Position numbers and translations under genes: made by a program. Shown one piece after another: positions 1 through 6,784 of a stretch of 40,245 nt of DNA. The notes under the pieces are model-generated. The model saw nothing but the letters and a program-made list of their open reading frames with translations, was not told the origin of the DNA and did not search any database. Origin of the DNA: Deltaproteobacteria bacterium (GTDB lineage: Bacteria; Desulfobacterota; Binatia; Binatales; Binataceae). Every line of letters starts with the position of its first letter. Positions within the stretch are counted from its first letter, which is position 1. Location of the stretch: the NCBI GenBank assembly GCA_021794015.1, contig JAJYRQ010000032.1:1-40245 (forward strand), read 5' to 3'.

Positions 1-345
1 AACCCGCGCTACCCGCGCGCCGAGGCAGTCCCGCTGACCTTTCTCATCAACCCTAAGCTCACGATGGTCGAGCAGCGCAAGCTCGACGACTGGGAAGGAT
101 GCCTGAGTATCCCGGAGTTCCGCGGGCGTGTGCCGCGCTTCACCAAGCTCAGGGTCTCAGCGCTCGACCGGCAGGGAAAACGGTTCGAGACCGTGGCCGA
201 AGGCTTTCAGGCGCGGGTCATCCAGCACGAAGCGGACCATCTCGAAGGCAACGTTTACCTCGACCGGATGACCGACATGCGCACGCTCAGCCATCTTGCC
301 GAGTGGCACCGCTTCGCCCACAACGCCTCGCCCGCCAAGCGCTGA
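1..345 (+). CDS. def: Peptide deformylase, 3' part (5' end outside window)
   Basis: Removes the formyl group from the N-terminal methionine of nascent proteins, using a metal ion. The frame is open from base 1 and ends at TGA 343-345, giving 114 visible codons. Two of the three family motifs are present: EGCLS (codons about 31-35, with the metal-binding Cys) and HEADH (HExxH type, metal-binding histidines plus catalytic Glu). The first motif (GxGLAAxQ) must lie upstream of the window. The C-terminus (LSHLAEWHRFAHN) is short and ordinary. An ATG at 64 is internal and is not the start. The downstream flank holds an integrase remnant and a tRNA-derived repeat, so the gene borders a genomic island. 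The family call is secure; the missing N-terminus cannot be judged. Confidence 0.93.
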   Translation, partial: NPRYPRAEAVPLTFLINPKLTMVEQRKLDDWEGCLSIPEFRGRVPRFTKLRVSALDRQGKRFETVAEGFQARVIQHEADHLEGNVYLDRMTDMRTLSHLAEWHRFAHNASPAKR

Positions 346-452
346 CCTTCGCCGAAGGCGTCCAGTTGCCGCGCTTTTGCCGGCTGCTCATCCGGCAAAG
401 AGCAGCAAGGACATGCCGCGTCGCTGTGGACTGCGAGCGCTCTCATCGTTAC

Positions 453-614
453 CCCCTCCCGATCGGGAGAGCGGCCTTCGGCCATCCGGCGCTCGACCTG
501 GGCCGCCCAGCGCTCGGCTTGGGCACGAGTGTCGAAGCTGGCCGAGACGGGCGCGAAACCGCGGTTGCGCAGCCGTACCTGCCGCACTTTGCCGCGTCGC
601 CGTGTGATGGCCAT
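453..614 (-). pseudogene. Phage-type integrase, N-terminal remnant
   Basis: From an ATG at 614 (minus strand) about 54 codons resemble the N-terminal arm-binding domain of tyrosine integrases: a short basic start (MAITRRRGKVRQVRLRNRGF), then the typical SFDTRAQAERWAAQVER helix near residues 27-43. After about codon 54 the similarity is lost, and no SAM-like or catalytic domain (R..HxxR..Y) follows. The frame simply runs back into the end of def. This is therefore a 5' fragment of an integrase gene. It lies 60 bp beyond the outer copy of the tRNA-Phe-derived repeat, where an integrase gene for a tRNA-targeting element would be expected. The family assignment rests on the N-terminal pattern only. 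Confidence 0.6.
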
Positions 615-673
615 CCCCAGAGGTGTGGAAGCTGGACGAGTCGTTCTTTTGGTTGGTTTTTCGCAAGCTGGCG

Positions 674-714
674 GTGGTGGGCAGGGGCGGAATTGAACCG
701 CCGACACGAGGATT
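674..714 (-). repeat. attL/attR-like 41-bp copy of tRNA-Phe 3' half
   Basis: Direct repeat of 4871-4911. It holds the encoded CCA (as TGG on the plus strand at 675-677), the acceptor 3' strand, the whole T arm and the variable loop of tRNA-Phe, and stops at the 3' side of the anticodon stem. Identity ends abruptly at both sides (673 g versus t, 715 c versus t). There is no 5' half, so it is not a functional tRNA. Confidence 0.85.
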
Positions 715-867
715 CTAGGAACATCCTCCACCTCGCGCTCCAGCGCAAAGACGACGCCGCCCAAGCCCGCCCCGAGCCGGCGCAGCCCGACGACGCCTAA
801 GAGCGCGCGCGAGCCGGCGGCTGCGGCCCCATCATCCTTACTCTATCTCCCATGTCTCGCCTGCTTG

Positions 868-1101
868 CTATCCTACTGTACCATTCCCCAATTCCCTGGC
901 TATTCCCGCCCCCAAAATCCCGGGCCATCCATGTGAGAGGGGTTCAGGACTTCCAGGAGGGGCCGGTTCGACGAGCGTCTGGGGTGGGCTAAGGTATCCC
1001 CTGCTGCGCGCCCTCCTTGCGACCGGGTATCCACAGCCCGGGCACGCCTCGGCCTCGTCGGATACCGTATGCCGACACGCGGGACACTCGATAAGCCCCA
1101 T
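868..1101 (-). CDS. Small zinc-ribbon protein
   Basis: A 77-residue protein whose first 27 residues form a zinc ribbon: CPAC at residues 6-9 and CPGCG at 19-23, separated by TVSDEAEA, the usual pattern of short bacterial zinc-ribbon proteins. The remaining 50 residues are Pro/Gly-rich without a clear fold, and may be a degenerate tail since many relatives carry a membrane segment there. The ATG at 1101 has a very strong ribosome site (GGGGGGAGGG) about 8 bases upstream, which favours a real gene. It lies 38 bp downstream of the broken repeat-protein gene on the same strand, and 150 bp from the island edge. Function unknown. Confidence 0.6.
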   Translation of the reverse strand: MGLIECPACRHTVSDEAEACPGCGYPVARRARSRGYLSPPQTLVEPAPPGSPEPLSHGWPGILGAGIARELGNGTVG

Positions 1102-1139
1102 CTACATACCCTCCCCCCCTCGAGCTGCTCGCGTGCCGC

Positions 1140-1795
1140 CTACGGCGCCTCCCACAAGACCTTTCCCTTTTCGCTGAACAGCACCAGCGACGACGCCGCC
1201 CGATGCTCGGTTGAGCCGGTCCGGGTATCCTTCAGGTCTCCGTTTCCCAGCGATGCCCGCGTGTTCCCCGCCTTGTCCCTAAGCTCCAGCGCCACATTGT
1301 CGCCGCCCACCCCCAGCCCTGCCCGCACCGTTCCCGCCTTGTCGAGAAGCCCCAGGCCCACCTTGTCGCCGACTACGACCAGCGATGCCCGCGCGTTTTC
1401 CGCCTTGTCCCTAAGCTCCAGCACCACATTGTCGCCGCCCACCCCCAGCGATGCCCGCACCTTTTCCGCCCTGTCGTAAAACCTTAACCTCACATTGTCG
1501 CCGACCACGACCAGCAGCGCCCGCAGCTTTCCCGCCTTGTCGTTAAGCCATAACTCCAGAGTGTCGCCGGTCACGCCCAGCGCTGCCCGCACCTTTCCCG
1601 CGCGGTCAACCACTTGGAACTGCCCCGCCTGGATCACCGCCGGCGTCCCTGACGCGCCGGCCGGCCGAGCCGCGTTAAGGATGGGTGCCGTAAGCACGCC
1701 CACGACCAGCACCGCCAGCACGACCCGGTACGCCGCACGTCCCGCTCGACCCGCTCAAGCCGCTCTGTAAGCTCCAACGCCTCGCTGCCGCCCAT
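1140..1795 (-). pseudogene. Membrane-anchored 22-residue-repeat protein, frameshifted copy
   Basis: Paralogue of the intact gene at 3510-4328. From the ATG at 1795 the first 22 codons match the paralogue (MGGSEALELTERLERVERDV). A one-base deletion near 1730 (GGTA-CGCC here, GGTAACGCC in the paralogue) then shifts the frame. The rest is intact in the other frame: membrane segment (VLAVLVVGVLTAPILNAA), then about seven repeats of the pattern DKAGxxRAxLxVxGDxVxLxL, and a different C-terminus ending FSEKGKVLWEAP. A GTG at 1721 in the second frame could give a 193-residue protein that keeps the membrane segment but lacks the coiled-coil start, so some product remains possible. Function unknown. 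Confidence 0.65.
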
Positions 1796-2215
1796 GTCGG
1801 TTTCCCCTTGTTGCCTACGCGAACGCCATACTTTGCCGTGCTTATTAGCCGACGCAACGGCCCGCTGTCCACCCCGCGCCTCCCCGGTTAGATCACCCGC
1901 GTTCCATTTGCAAGGTTTTCGCGCGGGGCCTCGTTGGGCAGCCGTTATATACCAACACCTGGCAAAATCCCTGCTTGCAGCCCGCAGACGGGCCGCCGAT
2001 AAGGCGGCGTTTTGCGCTTTTTACGGGGGGAGGGACCGGTAGGGCGACGTTTTGCTTCTCCCCTCGCGAAGGCGGCCGACCGGCTCAGGTTGGGGGACGT
2101 AGCGGCAGAGCGCACCCGCGGCCCGCTTTCGCTGTCTATAGCTCCCAGCCCGGCGCCCGCGTTCGGCCGCCACCGTGTCTATCTATACAGCGCTTCAGCG
2201 CCGGCGGCCCTGACG
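1796..2215. repeat. Conserved leader of repeat-protein gene, copy A
   Basis: The 420 bp upstream of the frameshifted copy align along their whole length with 4329-4745, upstream of the intact copy. Shared blocks include the start-codon surround, a TATAAC-like box on the minus strand (near 1946-1954), a GC hairpin with T tail, GGGCGACGTTTTGCTTCTCC, and CTATCTATACAGCGC near the end. No open frame is conserved, so this is non-coding. At about 2210 it runs straight into the truncated third copy, marking a recombination junction. Confidence 0.7.
1992..2022 (+). terminator. Intrinsic-terminator-like hairpin in leader, copy A
   Basis: GCCGCC (1992-1997), loop GATAA, GGCGGC (2003-2008), then GTTTTGCGCTTTTT. 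The stem is pure G/C and the T tracts follow on the plus strand, so it would end a plus-strand transcript. There is no plus-strand gene upstream; the same hairpin is kept in the second leader. Confidence 0.5.
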
Positions 2216-2402
2216 CGCCAGCCGGTCGGGCCGCCTTAAGGATGCCTGCCGCAAGCACGACCAGGCCCAGCGCCGCCAGCGCGACCCGGTAACGCCGCAC
2301 GTCCCGCTCGACCCGCTCAAGCCGCTTTAAGACTGCATTACGATTTTGAAGTACCGCCGTGACCTGTTGCGGTTCCGAAGGGCGAACGCACGAGCGGCGC
2401 AT
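2203..2402 (-). pseudogene. Truncated third copy of the repeat-protein gene
   Basis: An ATG at 2402 opens a frame whose residues from about 24 on match the start of the intact paralogue: KRLERVERDVRRYRVALAAL, then the membrane segment LGLVVLAAGILKAARPAGASG. At about 2210 the match stops and the sequence becomes the leader of the neighbouring copy (encoding KRCIDRHGGGRTRAP, not family sequence). Only the coiled-coil and membrane anchor remain; every 22-residue repeat is lost. The first 20 residues also differ from the other copies. It is best read as a gene cut by recombination with the adjacent unit. Confidence 0.6.
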
Positions 2403-2448
2403 CTCTGCCGGTCGATTGCGTCCGGCCGCTTATCGGCCCTCGCCAAGG

Positions 2449-3129
2449 CTAATAATCTGCTTCGCCACAGACACCCAAGAGCACCAGACCAACAAAACAG
2501 GCCCCGAGAAGGAGGAAATAACTGCCGGGGAAAGCGCCCTCAACAAACCAGTAGATCAGCGGGAAGACAACCACCCCCGGTGAGACCGCAAGCGCGACGA
2601 CGCTGCCGAAGAAGCCCCCGAGCCAGTGTGTCAATGCACTCCAATAGAAGAAAAAGAGCACCAATCCGGCTGACGCACACGTAAAACCCCCGAGCACGCG
2701 TCCGATCCCCCGCGCGGACGCTGCGACCTGTCGGGTAAACCTTTCGCCATAGTAGCCACCGATCATCGCGGGCAGCAGGCCCCCCCAAGTCCAGAAAGCG
2801 ATTGGGACAGGGTGTGCAGCATTGTAGCTCGCGGCAAGGTCACGATTCAGAACGATTTCGAGTACAGTGAACGAAAGCAGCGGAAAGAACTGAGCAAGTA
2901 TGGCGACCAGCTTTCCTCTTCTTGCCGCGATCGCGCCCGCGAAGAAGCCGGTCGCGCCCCCCATCAGCGAAGCGTAGAGTACATTGGGGAGTGTCAGATT
3001 GCCGCTGTAAAGGTTGGTAAGTTCCTTGCCGGCGAGCATGTCCACGATGATTGCCGGTATGGCGGCGGCGATGTTGCCCAGTATCGGTCCTACTACGATC
3101 GCCAGTATGTACCTGAGCGCGACTTTCAA
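2449..3129 (-). CDS. Multi-pass membrane protein of unknown function
   Basis: A 226-residue hydrophobic protein with six or seven likely membrane helices: about residues 4-30, 48-68, 73-93, 107-126, 143-165, 172-195 and 203-221. A basic loop (AARRGK) follows the second helix and a basic stretch (GERFTRQVAASARG) follows the fourth. No family is recognised with confidence. The start is TTG at 3129 with GGGAG about 9 bases upstream; it overlaps the tail of the hicA-like remnant. The sequence is visibly poorer in GC than the flanking chromosome, in keeping with its place inside the tRNA-Phe island. Its neighbours (hicAB remnant, repeat proteins) give no functional clue. Confidence 0.6.
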   Translation of the reverse strand: MKVALRYILAIVVGPILGNIAAAIPAIIVDMLAGKELTNLYSGNLTLPNVLYASLMGGATGFFAGAIAARRGKLVAILAQFFPLLSFTVLEIVLNRDLAASYNAAHPVPIAFWTWGGLLPAMIGGYYGERFTRQVAASARGIGRVLGGFTCASAGLVLFFFYWSALTHWLGGFFGSVVALAVSPGVVVFPLIYWFVEGAFPGSYFLLLGACFVGLVLLGVCGEADY

Positions 3130-3245
3130 TGCCGCACGCTCCCAAGCCGTTGAAAACGCTTATGCGAGTCCTGGTGCGCTCCGCTTTTTGAATCAACCGG
3201 GAAATAGCGGCGGTTTATCGGGCTGTACCAGATTTCGTGATCGCC
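3126..3245 (-). pseudogene. hicA-like toxin remnant, N-terminus deleted
   Basis: Read on the minus strand from 3245, the frame gives GDHEIWYSPINRRYFPVD and continues to TGA at 3126-3128. GDHEIWYSP followed by a short basic stretch and FPVD is the core of HicA mRNA-interferase toxins, with the catalytic histidine in the G-D-H motif. The usual first 20-30 residues (start codon and first helix) are absent: upstream of GDHE the DNA is the end of the hicB-like gene. After FPVDSK the family-like ending (TRTRISVFNGLGA) appears in another frame, which suggests a second lesion. No functional toxin is expected. Confidence 0.55.
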
Positions 3246-3418
3246 TTCGGCGCAGATGGCAGGTTCAATTCAAGCAGCTCGGGGACCAGAATTCGGAGCT
3301 GGGCTTCCAACTCGCGCGGCGTCGCTGCTTCGGCCACCAGGCCGGGAACGTCGTCGCTCTCGGCAACCCACATTCCAGCTTCGGGGTCCCACAAAGCGCG
3401 CACCACGTAGGTATTCAT
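3215..3418 (-). CDS. HicB-like protein, DUF1902 type, 3' end fused into hicA remnant
   Basis: From ATG 3418 the 67 residues begin MNTYVVRALWDPEAGMWVAE and continue SDDVPGLVAEAATPRELEAQ, the DUF1902/HicB-like half-RNase-H fold (strand, hairpin, then helix ending ILVPELLELN). A longer version could start at 3454. The last dozen residues (SAPKAITKSGTAR) are not family sequence: they are the hicA-like toxin sequence read in the wrong frame. A deletion has therefore joined the antitoxin-like gene to the middle of its partner. The HicB-like fold looks complete. Such proteins usually neutralise HicA and may repress their own promoter; with the toxin gone, this copy is probably an orphan. Confidence 0.6.
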   Translation of the reverse strand: MNTYVVRALWDPEAGMWVAESDDVPGLVAEAATPRELEAQLRILVPELLELNLPSAPKAITKSGTAR

Positions 3419-3509
3419 GGGTAGCGGTCCATCGCGTTTAATAACATACCGCATCCGCTGGTCCGCGCCTATGCGGAGACTAACCCGCCACGAGCTGCCC
3501 GCCTCCCGC

Positions 3510-4328
3510 CTACGGCGCCTTCCACAAGACCTTTCCCGCCTTGTCGTAAAGCCTCAGGCGCGCATGGTCACCGACCATGCCCAGCCCTGCCCGCAGCTTT
3601 CCCGCCTTGTCGCGGAGCGTTAGCGCCGGCGCGTCATCGACCATGTCCAGCGATGCCCGCGTGTTTCCCGCCTTGTCGAGAAGCCCCAGGCCCACCTTGT
3701 CGCCGACCACGACCAGCGATGCCCGCACGTTTTCCGCCTTGTCGTAAAACCTTAACCCCACATTGTCGCCGTGTGTGGCCAGCGATGCCCGCACCTTTTC
3801 CGCCTTGTCGAGAAGCCCCAGGCCCACCTTGTCGCCGACCACGACCAGCGATGCCCGCACCTTTCCCGCCTTGTCGTGGAGCGTTAGCGCCGGCGCGTCA
3901 TCGCCCACCCCCAGCCCTGCCCGCAGCTTTCCCGCCTTGTCGAGAAGCCCCAGGCTCACGTCGTCACCGACCATGCGCAGCCCTGCCCGCACCCTTTCCG
4001 CCTTGTCGTAAAACGTTAACCGCACCTTGTCGCCGGCCACGCGCAGCTCCGCGCGCCCATTTCCCGCCTTGTCCAAAAGCCATAACCCCACATTGTCGCC
4101 GACCACGCCCAGGTCCGCCCGCAGCTTTCCCGCGCCGTCAACCAGTTGGAAGTGCCGCGCCTGGATCAGCGCCGGCGTCCCTGACGCGCCGGCCGGCCGA
4201 GCCGCGTTAAGGATGCCTGCCGCAAGCACGACCAGGCCCAGCGCCGCCAGCGCGACCCGGTAACGCCGCACGTCCCGCTCGACCCGCTCAAGCCGCTTTA
4301 TAAGCTCCAACGCCTCGCTGTCACCCAT
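3510..4328 (-). CDS. Membrane-anchored 22-residue-repeat protein, intact copy
   Basis: The 272-residue product starts at ATG 4328, with AAGGGGAA about 7 bases upstream. Residues 1-22 are charged and coiled-coil-like, and 24-42 form one membrane helix (VALAALGLVVLAAGILNAA). From about 64 to the end there are nine to ten tandem 22-residue units with consensus DKAGKxRAxLxVxGDxVxLxLx, closing with KVLWKAP. The alternating hydrophobic pattern suggests a beta-rich repeat fold on the far side of the membrane. Units 5 and 7 are nearly identical at the DNA level, and the same block recurs in the frameshifted paralogue, so units have been copied or exchanged. I recognise the repeat type but know no function. 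Confidence 0.7.
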   Translation of the reverse strand: MGDSEALELIKRLERVERDVRRYRVALAALGLVVLAAGILNAARPAGASGTPALIQARHFQLVDGAGKLRADLGVVGDNVGLWLLDKAGNGRAELRVAGDKVRLTFYDKAERVRAGLRMVGDDVSLGLLDKAGKLRAGLGVGDDAPALTLHDKAGKVRASLVVVGDKVGLGLLDKAEKVRASLATHGDNVGLRFYDKAENVRASLVVVGDKVGLGLLDKAGNTRASLDMVDDAPALTLRDKAGKLRAGLGMVGDHARLRLYDKAGKVLWKAP

Positions 4329-4745
4329 GTCGGTTTCCCCTTGTTGCCTACGCGAACGCCGTGCTTTGCCGCCCCGCTGCCCGTTGCAACGCCTCACTCT
4401 GCACCCCGCGCCCGCCCCTTAGATCAGCCGCGCTCGCATTGCAAGGTTTTAGCGTTGGGCTTCGGCGGGCAGAGTTATATGCCACCCCCAAAAATGCCCC
4501 CGCTTGCAGAGTGTGGACGGGCCGCCGATAAGGCGGCGTTTTGCGCTTTTTATGGGGGGAGGGGGTGGTAGGGCGACGTTTTGCTTCTCCCCCTCGCAAA
4601 GGCGACCGACCGGCTCAGGCCGGCCGACGTAGCGGCAGAACCCACCACCGGCCCGCGATTTTCTCTTTATAGACGCACCCAGCCCGGCACCCGCGTTCGG
4701 CCGCCACTGCGTCTATCTATACAGCGCCTCTGCTCCGGCGGCCCC
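4329..4745. repeat. Conserved leader of repeat-protein gene, copy B
   Basis: Second copy of the 420-bp leader (the other is 1796-2215). It keeps the TATAAC-like box (minus strand, near 4472-4478), the GC hairpin with T tail, the GGGCGACGTTTTGCTTCTCC block and the CTATCTATACAGCGC block. No conserved reading frame is present. The remaining bases up to the tRNA (4746-4870) show nothing I can identify. Confidence 0.65.
4521..4551 (+). terminator. Intrinsic-terminator-like hairpin in leader, copy B
   Basis: GCCGCC (4521-4526), loop GATAA, GGCGGC (4532-4537), followed by GTTTTGCGCTTTTT. Same element as 1992-2022. It faces the plus strand although the only nearby gene is on the minus strand. Confidence 0.5.
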
Positions 4746-4871
4746 ACCGTACCCGTACCAGCGCCTTTTTCTGAGCCCGTGGCTGTCAAAAGTGGCTGTC
4801 AACCAAGGCGGCCGCTCCATGCCCGGCCGCCCTGAACGCCCTAAAAATGCCGTAAGTTAGCGCCTTTTTTG

Positions 4872-4947
<76 letters not shown>

Positions 4948-4988
4948 CCGATTCGCATCCCAGCGGCGCAGGAAAATGCGGTGCTTTA

Positions 4989-5017
4989 TTGCTATCCTGG
5001 CGCCGCTTTGGTTTCAA
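4989..5017 (-). promoter_or_regulatory. Possible promoter of tRNA-Phe
   Basis: On the minus strand TTGAAA (5017-5012), a 17-bp spacer and TAGCAA (4994-4989). The predicted start lies about 35 bases before the tRNA 5' end. The -10 box is a weak match. Confidence 0.35.
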
Positions 5018-5086
5018 GCTAAGCCGCTGTCACACCAGGCCTTCGGCCAGCGTCGGGGCGGGTTCTTCCAGGCGGGGACGCGAGTC

Positions 5087-6046
5087 TCAGCGGTCGAGCC
5101 CGCGGACGCGCTCCTCGACAAAATCGATCACCCTGGCCTCCAGGTTCACCCCGTCGAGCCGGTCGATCTCCTGGATACCGGTGGGGCTGGTGACGTTGAC
5201 TTCGGTGAGAAAGTCTCCGATGATGTCGAGCCCAACGAAGTAAAGGCCGTCGCGCGCAAGGCGCGGCTTGAGCGTGCGGCAAATTTCGCGGTCGCGCTCG
5301 GTTACCTCGGCTGCTACGCATTGCCCGCCAACGTGGATGTTGGCCCGGTTTTCGTCTTCCCGCGGCCGGCGCAGGGTGCATCCCAACGGCTCGCCGTCGA
5401 GCACCAGCAGCCGTTTGTCCCCTTGGCGCGCCGCCGGCAGGTAGCGCTGCACCATTACGGCCCGCTTCCCGTAGCGGGTGACCGTTTCCAGGATGACGTT
5501 GAGGTTACGGTCGCCACGACTTAGCACAAAGACCTCTTCGCCGCCGTGGCCGTCGAGCGGCTTTACCACGATGATGCCTCCCTGTTCGTCGAGAAATGCC
5601 CTGATGAGCGGCAAGTCGCTGGTCACCAGCGTGGGAGGGATAAGGCCCGGAAAATTAAGCGCGTAGAGCTTTTCGTTCGCCTCGCGCAGTCCCGCCGGAT
5701 CGTTCAGCACAAAGGTGCGGCGCGGATCGAGCAGACTGAGCAGCATCGTGGCGTAAAGGTACGCGGCGTCGGCCGGCGGGTCTTTGCGCATGAAAACCGC
5801 CTCAAAACTTGCCAGCGGCACCATGCGCGGCTCGCCCAGGAAGCGGTAATGCGGCACCGCGCGGCTTACTTCACAGCGGCGCGCCCGAGCGGACACCGCC
5901 GGTCCCCGCGCCACCAACTCCGCCAGGCCGACAAAGAAGGTCTCATGGCCGCGCCTAAGCGCCTCGAGCATCAGCGCGAACGTCGTGTCCTTGTCGGGCA
6001 GCACCCGCTCGAGCGGGTCCATTATAAAGGCAACCCGGTAAGCCAA
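5087..6046 (-). CDS. gshB: Glutathione synthetase, ATP-grasp
   Basis: Joins gamma-glutamylcysteine and glycine with ATP to give glutathione, in the cytoplasm. At 319 residues it matches the bacterial GshB length. The N-terminal signature VAFIMDPLERVLPDKDTTFA (residues 5-24) is diagnostic. ATP-grasp features are visible: KPLDGHGG (162-169) for the glycine-rich loop, ENRANIHVGG (232-241), and EVNVTSPTGIQEI (282-294) with the metal-binding Glu and Asn. Start ATG at 6046. It is the last gene of a minus-strand operon with prmA and rsmE; only 3 bp separate it from the rsmE stop. No gshA is seen in the window. The ATP-grasp relative RimK is excluded by the N-terminal motif. Confidence 0.93.
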   Translation of the reverse strand: MAYRVAFIMDPLERVLPDKDTTFALMLEALRRGHETFFVGLAELVARGPAVSARARRCEVSRAVPHYRFLGEPRMVPLASFEAVFMRKDPPADAAYLYATMLLSLLDPRRTFVLNDPAGLREANEKLYALNFPGLIPPTLVTSDLPLIRAFLDEQGGIIVVKPLDGHGGEEVFVLSRGDRNLNVILETVTRYGKRAVMVQRYLPAARQGDKRLLVLDGEPLGCTLRRPREDENRANIHVGGQCVAAEVTERDREICRTLKPRLARDGLYFVGLDIIGDFLTEVNVTSPTGIQEIDRLDGVNLEARVIDFVEERVRGLDR

Positions 6047-6049
6047 CGG

Positions 6050-6784
6050 CTAATCTCCCTGTTCTGCTCCGACGCGCGAAGCCAGCACGACGCTAAGCGC
6101 GGCCAGCGCTGCGGTCTCGGCGCGCAAGCGATTTGGTCCGAGACCGCACGGCACGAAGCCGGCGCCCCGCAACGCGGCCAACTCCTCGGGGGCAAAGTCG
6201 CCCTCGGGACCGCACGCCACGACCAGGGCGTGCGCCGCGTCTTCTTTCAGGATGCCGCCAAGCGGCGCGCCGCCCTGAACGCAGACGAGCCTTAGCGCCT
6301 CGGGCGGCGCCTTCGCGGCGACCTCGGCCACCGAAAGCGCGGCCCGTATCGCCATCGGCGCCGGCGCCAGGCTCTGCCGCGCCGCCGCCGCAGCCAGCCG
6401 TTCCCAGCGCGCCCGGCGCTCGGCGCCGGGCGCCGGCACCACGCCGCGCCGAGTCGCCATCAGCCAGAGCTCCGCCGCTCCCAGCTCCGCCGCCTTTTCC
6501 ACCATGAAGTCCATGCGCGATCCTTTGATTATGGCCGCCGCCAGAACGACCGGAAAAGACGCCGGCGCCGGCCGTCGTTCGACGACTTCGGCCAGCGCCC
6601 GCCGGGAACCAAGCTGAACGATTTTTGCCACTACCTCGGCCCCGTCGGGGCCAAGCAGCGAGACCTGGGCCCCGGTCCGCAGTCGGCAAACGTCGCGCAT
6701 GTGGTGCAGCTCGGCGCCGCTTACAACCATGACGCCGGGACGGTCCGGAAGGAAGCCGGCAAAAAACCGCCGCGGCCTTTTCAT
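6050..6784 (-). CDS. rsmE: 16S rRNA (uracil-1498-N3)-methyltransferase
   Basis: Methylates U1498 in the decoding region of 16S rRNA using S-adenosylmethionine; SPOUT-family knotted fold. The 244 residues show an N-terminal PUA-like part (SGAELHHMRDVCRLRTGAQV, about 22-41), a central MDFMVEKAAELG helix (91-102), and the knot motifs GPEGDF (192-197) and LGPNRLRAETAA (215-226). GPEGDF varies the commoner GPEGGF by one residue. The start ATG at 6784 overlaps the prmA stop by 4 bases (ATGA), so translation is probably coupled. Pairing with prmA, another ribosome methyltransferase gene, is common in bacteria and supports the call. Confidence 0.93.
   Translation of the reverse strand: MKRPRRFFAGFLPDRPGVMVVSGAELHHMRDVCRLRTGAQVSLLGPDGAEVVAKIVQLGSRRALAEVVERRPAPASFPVVLAAAIIKGSRMDFMVEKAAELGAAELWLMATRRGVVPAPGAERRARWERLAAAAARQSLAPAPMAIRAALSVAEVAAKAPPEALRLVCVQGGAPLGGILKEDAAHALVVACGPEGDFAPEELAALRGAGFVPCGLGPNRLRAETAALAALSVVLASRVGAEQGD

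Noticed and set aside
99..800. A 233-codon plus-strand frame running across def, the integrase remnant and the att repeat
   Set aside because: It overlaps def in another frame and crosses a tRNA-derived repeat; it has no coding character.
3510..4140. 66-bp tandem repeats considered as a CRISPR array or iteron origin
   Set aside because: The period is a multiple of three and the repeats encode a regular 22-residue unit in an open frame with a good start.
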